From the NCBI GenBank assembly GCA_002104985.1, contig MCGO01000147.1, positions 1 through 64,000 of the forward strand: a DNA stretch of 64,000 nucleotides, given 5' to 3'. Under the pieces are notes generated by a model. The model did not search any database. It had not been told where the DNA came from and was given only the letters and a program-made list of their open reading frames with translations. This document shows positions 1-11,427 of the stretch, in pieces (the first letter of the stretch is position 1; the number at the start of each line of letters is the position of its first letter). Origin of the DNA: Rhizoclosmatium globosum. Lineage: Eukaryota > Chytridiomycota > Chytridiomycetes > Chytridiales > Chytriomycetaceae. The position numbers and the translations under genes were made by a program.

Positions 1-2000
1 GGCCCAGCCTTCCCACCACACAGAAAGACTTGCTCGTTGTGCAAGAAAGATGAACGAAAGTGTGTTGCAGGCATCGATGATCAGCCATGCAACCGATGCA
101 TTCGCATTGATGCAAAGTGTATTTACCTCACTGTCGCTTTAACTGTCTCTTTACCTGTCGATTTGGAACAAGCCATCAAAGACAATCCTTTGCCTCAAGT
201 TCATGAGCCGCTCCAGCTTGCTCAAAGTGACGAAAGCGAAGAGATTGAAACCTGGGATGCCTCAATCACCGTCCTTGACAGTGCCGGAGATGTAACCATT
301 TTGGATACGAATCCCATCCTAGATCTTTACACACACGTTTTGGATTCATCTCAATTGTATTCGTTTGAATCATATGAAATGGAGGATCCCGATTTGATGC
401 CTACTCATGAAGACTGGATACTTGTATATACGTTCTATACAAGGTTGTCAGGTGTTCCTTGCGAACGAGGGATGGATGCTACAGCTCTAATGGTGGAATA
501 TTTTCGTAAGCCAGCGTATTTGCGGTATACTGTTTGTTGTTGTCAATCATATTTCTAATTTAAATTTGTAAAACAGATTGATTTTAGTTTGTTGGTCGTT
601 TTTCAATTATAATGACGGGAGGATAAACGATGCCGGAAAGTATTTTAATCGAGCTCGAAAAGCGTTGCTTCGTGCTGATTTGACACCTTGCTTCGATTTA
701 CTCATCACCTATGGATTGATTGACTCGTTTGCTTCCAGTATGTTCACCATTCTTAACTGATAAATTATATATTTCTTACGCAGACAATAGTAAGGGAGAT
801 GTTGGTGTTGGTCAACATTTCCTAAAGCTCACTCTCGAGCTCATTATTCAATTACGAATGGACATGGACCCCGATGATTCGCCGTGGTTGTCACATCTGA
901 CTGTTCGGCAGAAAGAGGAAAGGCGGCATGCCTTTTGGCATTGGACGATGCGTTATAACCTACAACTATGCACACCAAACCATTTTCCCCATTTCCTTTG
1001 ACCGAGTCAAGCCGCCATCTCAAATATTCGATCCATATGCAATATTCATTGACATGACTCCATTCTATCACCGATTCGACTATGGAATGTAATGGGTACC
1101 ATCAAACAAACATGGATTAATCCCCCAAGGAAATTGGACGACCTATTTGTAACTGCTGAAACTCTTTCAGCCCAAGTTTTGACAATACAAGCTCTTATCC
1201 CGCCAGATCTCTTGCTGAAAGCGAAAGAACCCATGACTATTTCAGAAAACGACCGAATTCAATTCATCAATCAAGTGACAACGAAACAAAAGCTTCTTTC
1301 CTTCCAATCCCTATTACTTCAATCCAGCATATCAACAGTTTTCCGACCAGTTATGTTTGTATCAGCGCTACCATCATGCCGACCCATGTATCTCGATTTA
1401 CAACGCCAATCAAATATAATCTATGCAATCAACACATGCATGGAATCAGCTTGGCGAATAATCCTGATTTTCGAGTTCGTGCATTCCGTTCAAACCAAAC
1501 ACCTTTGCTCTCCTGAGGATTCAATCTACTTCAACACAGACTTCAACTTTTTCGAGGCGTTTGAGGCCATGACTTGTTTTTGGTTTTGTGCCTGCCGAAT
1601 GGATCCTATTTGGGTCACGCTGACACGATTTGGGAACCCGAATTCAACGTTGATGAGGACGAGACTCGGGCGGTTGTTGGGGCCTTACAGACATAATACG
1701 TATGGGGATTGTGTGATTGATCCTTTAGTTGAGACTATGAAGTTGATGTTGGATGAGATGGAGGAAATGGATAGGAGAACGGAGTGTCGTAATTTGAACG
1801 ACTTGTTTGCGCGAGAGGGGACTCGAGAAGTTGGAATTGCTGGAGACACGCATTTTGAGGCTTTGCAGAAAAATCCAGACGTGAAAGTGACAGAAACTTT
1901 CTGTTACCTTGGGCTTTTGGGATTCAATGTTGGGAATAACGTAAGATGGCCCGGTCGCAGTGAAGATTCGTGGAGATTGTTTTGGAAGTTGAATGCATGA
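1..2000 (+). CDS. Zn2Cys6 fungal transcription factor, 5' end outside window
   Basis: Fungal zinc-cluster regulator that would bind DNA in the nucleus. The first codons read a full Zn2Cys6 cluster, C-x2-C-x6-C-x8-C-x2-C-x6-C, at about 31-120, followed by a fungal-specific transcription-factor middle region (the segment ending RRHAFWHW at about 950 is typical). The start codon lies left of base 1. Introns inferred from splice sites and phase: 506-587 (gtaagc...tttag) and 738-783 (gtatgt...cgcag). After base 957 the reading frame moves by one base, continues to about 1083, then returns to the original frame and runs to the stop at 2000. These two compensating shifts are either assembly indels or real damage. 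The target genes cannot be told from sequence. Confidence 0.8.
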
Positions 2001-2444
2001 AATTTCAAAAAATAAATTTTATTTAGCAGTTGCCGCTATTTCTCAACTCGGTTGTTTTGTGACCTGGAACATCCAAGTCAACCCAGATTTACTCCAGTCT
2101 CTGTCATAGCCGTGAACAATGTCTACCTTTTGCCATCCTCACCACCAAATTGCAGGTTACTCGGATTCGTCATATTCTCCAAAAGAATGATTTGCACAGC
2201 TTTTGTAGAAGGGGTGTATCGGAAATACGTCCTCCGCCATTCAGAAGAACTCATAATTCTTAAGTACACATAAATCCCAACCGTCATTCAAGTGAAGTGA
2301 CACGTGTGAGAAATCGTGTCATTATATGAGTACGGACTCTGTAAGCGATGATTTAGCTGTGGAGAAAACAATTGAAGCCAATTGGTCCAATACACCAACA
2401 CAACTGCCCACTCTCCTCCTTTAAAAGGCAATATACAACACATG
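2001..2444. other. intergenic, no gene seen
   Basis: Between the zinc-cluster gene and the tRNA I see only short open frames without splice logic or recognisable protein character. It presumably holds the 3' end of the upstream gene. Confidence 0.4.
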
Positions 2445-2515
2445 GGGCCTCACGGGAATTGAACCCCGGACCTCTCGCACCCAAAGCGAGAATCATACTA
2501 CTAGACCATAAGGCC
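2445..2515 (-). tRNA. tRNA-Pro: tRNA-Pro (anticodon TGG)
   Basis: On the minus strand the acceptor strand GGCCTTA pairs with TGAGGCC (one G-U pair). The anticodon stem CTCGC/GCGAG encloses the loop TTTGGGT, giving anticodon TGG for CCA codons. The D-arm GTCTAGTAGTATGAT matches eukaryotic tRNA-Pro. No intron. The T-arm (CGGGG TTCAAT TCCCG) leaves a six-base loop or a mismatched stem, one base short of the usual form. No CCA is encoded, as expected for a nuclear tRNA gene. Confidence 0.88.
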
Positions 2516-2821
2516 ACCACATTTTCACTATCTTATTATTAGCCCCAAAGAAATAAGTTATAAGCAAGCCATATAATTCTTCACGGTTTTCATGATAAAT
2601 TGATGAGTTTCACGAGGGCTTTCAATCTGGGTGGTGTGCTTTTATTTTAAAGAGGGATTGATTTGTTTATTCAAATTTCAACCTATCAATCCATCCCTGC
2701 ACTAGTAGCACACAATATGAAACCAGCGGTTCCCAAAAGAGCGCACACGGTCCTATTATTCTAGTTTCCGCCGAGAAAGAAGTATTTTATTTAACATGTT
2801 TTTTGTCCAAACCAAGAAAGA
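2516..2821. promoter_or_regulatory. upstream region of TACC gene
   Basis: AT-rich stretch between the divergent tRNA-Pro gene and the first ATG of the TACC gene at 2822. It must hold the promoter of the latter; no specific element can be named. Confidence 0.3.
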
Positions 2822-3856
2822 ATGGACCAAGCAGCACCACCACCTTCACCTTCGCGCTTCCCACTTTCTTCACGGTCCAAGACGCCATTGATGTTTGAAA
2901 CGCCTAAAAAGCATCGAATTGTCGAGTCGATTGTTTCGATTGGCCCTGGTTCTGGTTCTGGTTCTGGTTCAGGACTGAGTGAAGCATCCACAACGAGTAC
3001 TAGTAGTAGTAGTAGTACAACATCAACAGCAGTGCTTCATCTAGTTCGCCGTTCTGGAATCGAGTGTTTCCATGGACAACGAGTCTCGCCCCTTCGCTGA
3101 ATCCAATCCAACAACCAAGTCCTGTCAAAGCCGCGTTTCTCAAAGCCGAATCCGAGGTTTCTTTCTTGCTTCACCTTCACCTTCTCCTTACTTCAAACTA
3201 ACTTAAACCATCTAAACACAATCAAAGGCACGCGTCGTTGGAGTTCAATCAAAGAACCTTCGCCGCGCACAATCCGCGCTTTTGTTTTCACCAAAGAGAA
3301 GTTCCGCACTTTCTCTGTCCTCGTATTCAAATTCAAAAGAAGAAGACGACAAAGAATCAGTGGAAAAGGTGCCGCGCCCACACTCGGTTTTAAGTGCGAA
3401 ACCACCACCTGGATTCTTGGATTTTGGGGCTTGCCTTCTGCTACTGCTTCTACTGCTTCTACTACTACTAGTACTACGGCTATTTCACATATTCCTGTTG
3501 CCGCAGAACCTCCTTCCACCCCTCCCCCACCTTCTTCTTCTTCTGTCACTCAACAACACAACGACCGATCACCCTCAATCGCAACTACAGCTGCTCAAGA
3601 CCCCGATGAATTCTTTTCTCCCAGAAATTCTCCTACCGGATCTTTTACTACGGATTTTTTGAATGTGAGTAGTGTGTGTTAGAGAGCATAGCGAACGAAA
3701 TGGAAAAAGGGGAATAGTATTCTAACTTCTTGTGACAGATCCAAGACACTAACAAACCCAACCCTCTCTTCACAACAACCGAAACTCCCTCCCGTTCTTC
3801 CATCGACACTTCCTCTCTCACTCAATCCATTCTCTCCTCCGACTCTGAATCCAACT

Positions 3857-3907
<51 letters not shown>

Positions 3908-6073
3908 CTTCGGATTCCCCATTCCTCGTCTCCGCTTCTCCCTTCTCATCCTCTTCCTTCTCTCCTCATCCATCCATCCACCACCATCCTCCATCGGATT
4001 CCCTCTTTTCTCCTTCTTCTTCTTCTTCGTCTCTACACACATTGTCACTGTCACACCCACTGCCTCAGAATCCATCGTTTTCTTCAACGGCTACTACTCC
4101 GCGTGTGAAACATGCTACTAGTGTTTATCCTCCGCCTGTTTCTTCCAGGACAGGAACGCCGGCTGCAGGGGCAAAATATCCTCCGATTCTTAGGGTACGT
4201 TGCGTTGAGTGCGAGCGGAGCGAGCAGTTAGAGTGTGAAGGAATCGGAATCAAGAGAAAAAAGTGGTGAGAGAAAGAGTTAAGTTGATTGAAGGTGGAGC
4301 GCGAGCAGAGCGAGTGGAAGGAATTTATTGAGTCTTGATTGATGGGAGATGGGAATATTTGAAGCATGCTTCGACTTCTGGGGTGTACCCGACATCAGTT
4401 TCTTCATGGACGGGTACGCCGGCTGCAGGGTCAAAGTATCCTCCAATTCTTAGGGTACGTTGTGAGTGTGAGGTTGTGAATGAGTGAAGCGAAAAAGTTT
4501 GAGAGAGTTAAGTCTATTGAAGGTGGAGCGCGAGCAGAGCGAGCGAAGAAAGAGTTTATTGAGTTTCGATAGGTGGGAATATTTGAAGCATGCTTCGACT
4601 TCTGGGGTGTATCCGACATGAGTTTCTTCATGGACGGGGACCCCGGCTGCGGGGGCAAAGTATCCTCCGAATCTTAGGGTATGTTGTTCATATGCGAGTG
4701 GAGCGAGCAGTTAGAGAGTGAAAGAGTGGGTGGAGTGAGTTGAGTCTGAGCGAAACGAGTAGGGTTAACGAATTGAAATGCGTGACTGAGTGAGCGAGTG
4801 ATTGGAGCGCGAGTGGAAAGAGTTTACTGAGTTTAGAGGGGAGTGTGAGCGGTGTGTGTGTAGTGAGCAAAATGATGTAGGTTTCTGATCGACGGAACTG
4901 TGAATAGGATGCATCAAATGGAAACTTGCCAAACTGATTTTTTTTGCGCCCTATTAGGGACCAGCACCTGCAAGAGAGGAACCACTTCTGAAACTTGACT
5001 CACCGATGCCGCAAAGTGATCGTGTACCAGGCGCGACACCCACTTCCAAGGCTAGATATTCTCACGGACACGAACATGGGCACGTGTCGATGCGGCGATT
5101 GAGCGCCTCTGATTTGAATGGGAATGTGGGTGGATCGAAACAGGCTCCAACGACAACAATGTTGGACCTGCATTCCATCTTTAGCACACCCAATTCAGCG
5201 CCAAAGTATTCGGAACGGGATGTTGCACTGATTCGGAATGAATTGACCATCAAGGTATTCTCATTCTTTGCATATCGGTTTAAACTTACTTGTTTTGTAG
5301 TTTGAGAAGGACTTTGAACTCGCACAACTGGAGCTTCAAGAACTGGATGCGAAGCGAAGGGAGGCGGTAAAAGCACGTGAAGAGATGGAAGGGACGTTGA
5401 AAGAGTGGGAAGAATTCATGAAAACATTGATTGGTACGTGACGTGTCATTCCCAACCCCTATTCTAATCCAACCAAACAGCCAAAAAAGAACAAGACGAA
5501 GCGATCGCCTCACATGCAACAACCACCCTCCGCGCAACCCTCACAACCCTCGAAAAGCAACACGGCGACCTCCAGAAAGAACATACAGACTTACAATCCC
5601 GACACAGACAACTCCGCCTCGACCTCCAAGACGAACAAGACCGCGTCGCTCAAGCCCAAAAAAGCAAGCAAGACGCTGAAGCCGAAATCAAAACATGGCA
5701 AGACAAATATGAGGCGTTGAAACAACATGCTGAAGAGAAACTAGAGTCGTACGTCACCTACCATCCTCCCCCCAATTCCTCTCTCTTTTGTCGAGCTAAA
5801 ATTTGTATTTTGTCTTTCAGCGCGAATGTCGAAATTGCAAAAGTCCGAACACACCATTCCGCCGAACTCGCAGCCCTAAAAGTCAAACTTACACGCGTCG
5901 AGTTACACGCTCAGGCTTTGGAACGTAGTGTTGAGAGTAAAGAACGGGAGAATGCTGAGCTGACGAGGATTTGTGATGATTTGTTGGTTCAGGTTTGTTG
6001 TTTCGATTTTTTGAGGGTGGGTTAGGTTACTAATAATTTACTTGTTTTGGTGTAGATTGAAGGGAGGGGGTAG
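2822..6073 (+). CDS. TACC-domain coiled-coil protein
   Basis: Transforming acidic coiled-coil (TACC) family protein. In fungi such proteins (fission yeast Alp7 is an example) work with TOG-domain microtubule polymerases at spindle poles and microtubule ends. The C-terminal third is diagnostic: KYEALKQHAEEKL, then ANVEIAKVR, and near the end ELTRICDDLL, spread over exons 5301-5433, 5481-5748, 5821-5992 and 6056-6073. The N-terminal half is low-complexity Ser/Thr/Pro-rich with 16 consecutive AAC (Asn) codons at 3859-3906. Further inferred introns: 3157-3227, 3665-3738, 4195-4957 and 5255-5300. The 763-base intron 4195-4957 contains two extra copies of the preceding exon end. The frame must shift once between the AGT run near 3015 and base 3070, and again at the GGGG near 3430. 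These are probable indels, so the N-terminal model is approximate; the C-terminal identification is firm. Confidence 0.82.
3859..3906 (+). repeat. AAC trinucleotide microsatellite (16 Asn codons)
   Basis: Uninterrupted (AAC)16 inside the TACC gene, read in frame as polyasparagine. Such runs vary in length between strains. Confidence 0.9.
4104..4678 (+). repeat. exon-intron tandem triplication inside the TACC gene
   Basis: Three copies of an exon segment, each ending PAAG-KYPP-LR just before a GTACGT or GTATGT donor (donors at 4195, 4455, 4679). Copies 2 (4365-4454) and 3 (4589-4678) are each exactly 90 bases after an AG at the matching place, so phase-0 on both sides. The intron sequence between them (including gagcgcgagcagagcgag) is duplicated too. 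Copy 2 is open for 30 codons. Copy 3 has an in-frame TGA where copy 2 has TCA. Confidence 0.8.
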
Positions 6074-6269
6074 ATGACATGGTCGGAGTCAGGACTGTTA
6101 ATTTGTAGAATATGTCGTTTCATGGGTTTGATTCGGGGACGTTTTGTTGTTTGTATGGACGCTTTTTTTTATGATTACTTTAGTGGTGTCTGTTATAAGT
6201 TATACCCAGAAATGGGAAATGAATGTTTTGCTTTAAGGTTGATGCACGTGTGTTAACTGTTGAAACCAT

Positions 6270-7051
6270 CTACGATTGATTCCATTTATATACAGTAAAA
6301 GTGACCGAAGGCATCCCTTTAAACTCGAAGGCGATACAAACGTTTCCCCTGTTGGTATTGAAATATTCAAAGCAATTAGGATTCCTCTTCCTCAAACCAA
6401 ATCCCCCTTCATTGGATTTTGGAGTAGACTGTGAAGATTCCAATTCCAAGAAGGGTGCAGAGACCGCAAACTCCTCCAGGATGTTTTCTTGCAAAGTTGA
6501 AGAGAAAGAAGAAGTTGTTATAGGCTGAGGCAAAAACGTTGTTGAAATTGCTTGCCAATCGTTGATTATACCGTTGGAATGGTCCTCCAAAGCCGCTTCT
6601 AATGGCGATCCATCGACAGCCGGAATTACCTCCGTCGCAATTGTTGATTCCGATCCAAGACTGGGAAATACTGACAATAAGGCCAAGAGCCAACCAGGCA
6701 ACACCTCTTTAATAATAGTCTTGATTAGTTGGTATGTGTGAGCGAGTGGGTTTTATGGGGCTCACTTGTTTCATTGGTTTCAATAAGATTCATCCAGAAC
6801 AACATTTCGTTTTCCCTTGCTGATAAAGATAAGCTGTTTGCACCGTAACTTTCTATCTCAAAAGTAATGGCTTCGGTTCGTTCGCTTTTGGGTACATTTA
6901 ATAGCTGAATGTGCCTTTCCCTCGCGCTTCTCATCTGCTCAGAAATGGCTCGTATCTCTTCAGGTATCTCTTTAAGTCTCTTCTCTGCCTCGGTAGTTGA
7001 AAAAGAACTTGACGAAGGTGGAAACAAGGGGGCGGAATTTTGGGAGGTCAT
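6270..7051 (-). CDS. hypothetical two-exon protein
   Basis: Not recognised. Start chosen at the ATG at 7051; exon 1 7051-6766, intron 6765-6707 (GTGAGC...TTAAAG with an ACTAATC branch-like site), exon 2 6706-6270. The frame is kept across the splice. The N-terminal half is Ser-rich, then a charged helical stretch (EAEKRLKEIPEEIRAISEQM). The second exon opens with a hydrophobic segment (LPGWLLALLSVFPSL) that could be a single membrane helix, followed by an acidic/Ser-rich part and a Cys-containing tail. It converges with the TACC gene. Function unknown. Confidence 0.5.
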
Positions 7052-7279
7052 TTTTCTTGAAACTGAATCCAAGTTTGGAATTTCCTGAAAAGCGACGCCT
7101 GCTTTTCATGGAATATGGAATATGGGAAATGGAAAAAAAGAAAATGGAAAATCATTTGTGGGGTGTGTATGTATGCTATTTGTGTTCATGACTGACTGGT
7201 TTTCAAGGACAGGACTTCAATCGACCAAAAATAATTACCACAACCAGAACCTTTATGTAATACTAACAGACGGGATTTC

Positions 7280-10200
7280 TTACTCCGCAACAGTTAGAGC
7301 CTTAATTCGTTGCTTGAAAGAAGGCACCTCAACCACCAACACAACCGAACTATAAACATGCGAAATCGACGCCTCATTTCCATAATGCAAATACGCGTGC
7401 GACTTTTTCCCTGCGCGGCTTCCAAACCAAGTTATTCTGTCGTCTCTGACACGAACAACATCGAAACTCTCTTCAATAAACTTGTCCTTGGATTCATACT
7501 GACCGCCGATTCCTGCCTCGCTGACATTACCGATAAACGAATCACCATAACCGTCCACGATTGACTTGAGGTACACATTCAATCCGCAATGTACGGCAGC
7601 TTGAAATACAACCATGTCATTTCCTTTCAACATATCAAATTCGACAGATTGGTATGAATGTTGACAGTGGAACCCAAAAATCGCGCCGTAGTTGAAGAAG
7701 TTGGGATTCATGAGTGACGCCTTCAACTCCCTGTAGAAACTGAAATCTTGAACATCGATTTGGGGAGATAACACTTCGTTCGGGGATCGTTTGTACAGGT
7801 TGTACGTTAACGTGATTCTGTGGCCAGATGTGACGGGAGTAATATCGTGCGGACAGTCTGAAAAGAATGCAACCCATTGCACATATTGATCGCCGTTGGT
7901 CTCGTCAATACAAGAAGGCCCCCAGTCAAACTTTTTTGTAAGCTCATCTTTGGTGACACGCAAGACACCTCCTTCAAACTTAGCAGGAAGGCACACAACC
8001 AAAGACCCGAACATGTCTTTAGTGAGTGGCGTGTCAACGTGAGGCTTAAAGAAACCACCGGGCCCATATACATTCAACTTGTGGAGTTCCGCACAAACAG
8101 GAGCATTCGAAACCAACGTCTTTGAAATCAAGTCAACGATTCCGTTTCTGTACACGTCGAATGAAGTCAAGAAGTTTGAGTTGTCGATTTTGAGAGCCTG
8201 GCGATATTCTGGGTTGAGAACCGTTTCCGTCTTGAATCCAAATGAGGCAGGGGAACACGCTTCTACGAGCTTGTTGATGATAGTAGAATCGGTCAATGGA
8301 AATTCCATTCTGTGTGCACCTCCTTTGGATTCCTTGTTGTCTTTGTCAGTGTCAAAGAATACCACCAGAGGCTCGTTCTTGTCGACATAAATTTCGCCGC
8401 TCACTGAGAACGCTGAATTGATCTTGCTTAAGCTTTCTCTGAGATTCCTCATGCTGGTTGATTGATCGACAGGTGGAACTTGAGGTGGTTGAATTGTGAC
8501 CTCACTTTCCATCTCCTCCTTCTCGTTGTCCACTTTCTCCCAGCTTTTTTCATCGTCAACATCTTCTTCCATTTCTTCTCCCTTCTTCTCCTCCTCCTCT
8601 TCCTCCTCCTCCTCTTGTTCTTCTTCTTCTTCTTCCATTTCCTCATCATCTTCACTCTTCTTACTCGACTTGATGACAGACACAACATTATTCCAACCTG
8701 ACTCACCCACAAGCTCAAACGCCGTCATTAAGTTCCGTTTCACGCCTCGACCAAGCTTATAACATTCCGCTAATTTATAGCGACCCAATGTCCCAGCCAA
8801 CTCGTAACATTCAACAGCATTCTTCCAAGAAACTTCCAATCCGCCTTCTCCAGCTGCATAACAGTCTCCAAGTTTCAAAGACGCTTCGCCAATCTTCAAG
8901 TCGCTTGCACGCTTGTAGTATCGAACAGCTTCCGGTTTGTTAACTTCAACCCCAACCGCGCCATTGAACAGCAACTCTGCGTAACGGAAATTTGCAAGTG
9001 CATGTCCACCATCGGCAGCGCGACGAAGAAGCTCCGCAGCACGAACGCAGTCTTGTGGAACTTGGTTGTTGATTCCTTCATAGAAAATCATTCCAAGTTC
9101 AAAGAACGCATCGACAATGTTGCTTTCAACTGCCATTTCGTAATACCGCACGGCACGCTTCATGTCGTACGTTATGCTAGTTTTGCACGCACGTGCAACG
9201 GTGAGGAAGTATTCTGGTTTGCTTTTACTCTTTGCTGTTTGTTTTTTATTATGGGAGGTTAATTAGGATTTCAAGAAAGTGGAGGGAAACAATCGTAATT
9301 ACCGAAAAACATGGCGAGGAATTCAGAAGCAATAAACTCATCAATTTTCGTTGCGTTGTAGTCTCCTGTGGTTGGAAGTGGTGCAAATGCGTCCAACCCC
9401 CCAAAGCTGCTGTTTTCCACAAGGTTTTCCACGAGTGAGCGAATGACAGGGTTTTGCATCGCGAGACGCGAACCATTTGTTTCAAGCTCGTGGCCCACTT
9501 TGCGACGGACCAAAACAATTCTGACTTGATCTGGATTTTCTTTCTTACGTTGGAGAGCAAGCTTCCAGGATTCAAGAAGGTGATCTGGCTCTCCGGCTGC
9601 AAGACGACGGTTCATCAATGACAATGCATACGGAGTAACGAGTAGAATAAACACGGTGGCTTTCTTTAAGACTTCCAGATCATCAGGATGAATATGACTT
9701 GATTTTGATGGAGGTGGAATGGTTGGCTCTGGCTCTACTTGTGAAGGGGATGCAGCTTGCTGTTGATGAGAACTTCGCTGTGGCTTTGCAGCTGCCAACA
9801 CAGTTCCTTCACAAACGAAAATATCTGTTGCACTTGTGTCCTTGATTTCTTCCATACTCAAACCCAATCCACACGTCTTGTTCATATAAACTGATGCGAA
9901 GACGGTCTTATTTAAGTGTTGCTGTAACCTTGACGCAGCAAACGTATCAGAGTCATCAGAATAGAGAATCATAACGTCGTGAGCCAATCTATGACGATCA
10001 ATGGAAGCAAAACAGATTGGGCCTGAAGGTGCTCTTTCGAGTTGCTTCAACCAATTCTTTGCGATTTCGCTGATACTGGGTACAGTATTTCTTGCCCGCA
10101 GCCCATAACTTGTGTTAGGGATTGTAATAGGTGCAACATTCGCCTCTGAAACTTCACTAAACAACTTCTTGGCTTCTTCAAGATCTTTGGCCAGACCTGC

Positions 10201-11227
10201 GTGTCCTCTTGCATACCTGGTAAAAGCCCGTGAGATGGTGCAATGCAACGACAATATTATGACATACCACTTAGCAAGGACAAAGCGTGAACGAAAATCA
10301 CCCTGCGCTGCTGCGAGTTGAAAGTATCGTAGAGCTTCAAGTTCGTTTTTTTCTGTTCCCTCTCCAGTGCGCAACGATTCTGCACATTCGTACTGTCCTT
10401 CTACAGACGAATTCAAATCCGCCGCCATTTTGTACCACTTGTATTGCAGCGCTCTGGAATTCACATCTCGACTTTTTGCATAATCTCGAGCCATCTTCAG
10501 TTGAGCGGTTTTGTTGTCTAATTTGCTTTAAGCTTGATGAATGAAATAGAAATGGAGGCTTACTTAAGAATTCAGCAGCAATCTCGACTCCATTGTAGCT
10601 CGTTTTTATGATGTTTGCCACGGCGATTGCCTCAATTCCGTTCCATACTTTATTCACAGCCTCAGGCAGACTGACGTTATTGCCTTTAACATCACCCGCA
10701 ATCACAATCTTAGTCGTTCCATTCGTAGCAAGTTCAAGTGCATGTTTCCACTCGGCAAAGATCTCATCCTCAATGCCAATCGCATGACGCCGAGCCACAA
10801 GTCCGAGGGTTGTGGCAGAGTTCACAATCACAATCAATTTAGCATTTTGTCTTGCTTCGCGGGCAGCCTGGATGAGTTCAGCTGTGATTGAAGGGCAAGG
10901 TGAGGATGCGTTTACAGGTGACAACTGACAAGTCAATAAGCCCAACCAGAAAGCTCACTTACAACTTAACACTGGCTGTGGTGGTGGTGCGGGAACAACG
11001 CCATCAACAGGATTACCAATCAATAAGCTTCTTTTCTTGTAGTCTGTGTAAGGCAGACTATTGAGGCCCAGTCCGCACATCACTGAATTGAATGTTCCGA
11101 TTCCTGCCTCGTTCAGAGTGGAAGCAAGCTGTGCTGCAACATGGAAGTCTTCTGATACTTCGCCTGATGAGATCACTACGATTTCATCAGGTCCGTCGTG
11201 GGACTTGTGGTTGAGTCGGCACTTCAT
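7280..11227 (-). CDS. TIR-like / SEL1 / TIR-like / SEL1 / 2OG-Fe(II) dioxygenase fusion
   Basis: Five inferred exons (11227-10963, 10881-10564, 10517-10268, 10216-9303, 9234-7280), all phases consistent, giving about 1233 residues. In order: a TIR-like domain (about 14-190: strand DEIVVISSGE, later AKLIVIVNSA and EIFAEWKHAL); SEL1/TPR-like repeats (KWYKMAADL...ALRYFQLAAAQG); a second related TIR-like domain (VMILYSDDSDTFA; ATVFILLVTPYAL; LLESWKLAL); more SEL1 repeats (RYYEMAVES, AAELLRRAADGG, RYYKRASDL); a long Glu-rich linker; and a prolyl-4-hydroxylase-type dioxygenase with the iron/cosubstrate residues visible (HVD near 980, CPHD near 1043, GHRITLTY near 1053). TIR domains act in signalling or NAD+ cleavage and the dioxygenase domain hydroxylates protein side chains in known relatives; the fusion's role is not known. 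The 11227 start is the first ATG in frame; the frame is open upstream to about 11425 without ATG, so a 5' exon may be missing. Confidence 0.78.
8510..8650 (-). repeat. Glu-rich low-complexity linker
   Basis: Runs of GAG/GAA codons (cctcctcct... on the plus strand) inside the dioxygenase fusion, separating SEL1 repeats from the catalytic domain. Confidence 0.75.
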
Positions 11228-11427
11228 TTTTAACAACTGTTTTTTGCGCACTGTTTCCTTCTTATTCTTTTTGGCGAATAATGGGAAACAGGTATATTGA
11301 ATGCCAGCTTTACCAGCCGCCGGTTCCTTCTCCTCTTCGTTCCTGACAACAACATCCACACAGACAATATCTTTTTTAACAAAGTTAAGGGGTTTCAGCC
11401 GCAACTTCAAGCAAATGTCAAGGGAAG

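Noticed and set aside
3818..4087. Minus-strand frame with a run of cysteines
   Set aside because: It is the complement of the (AAC)16 tract in the TACC gene; no gene on that strand.
8449..8762. Overlapping Ser-, Arg- or Leu-rich frames on both strands
   Set aside because: Shadows of the GAG/GAA-rich linker of the dioxygenase fusion.
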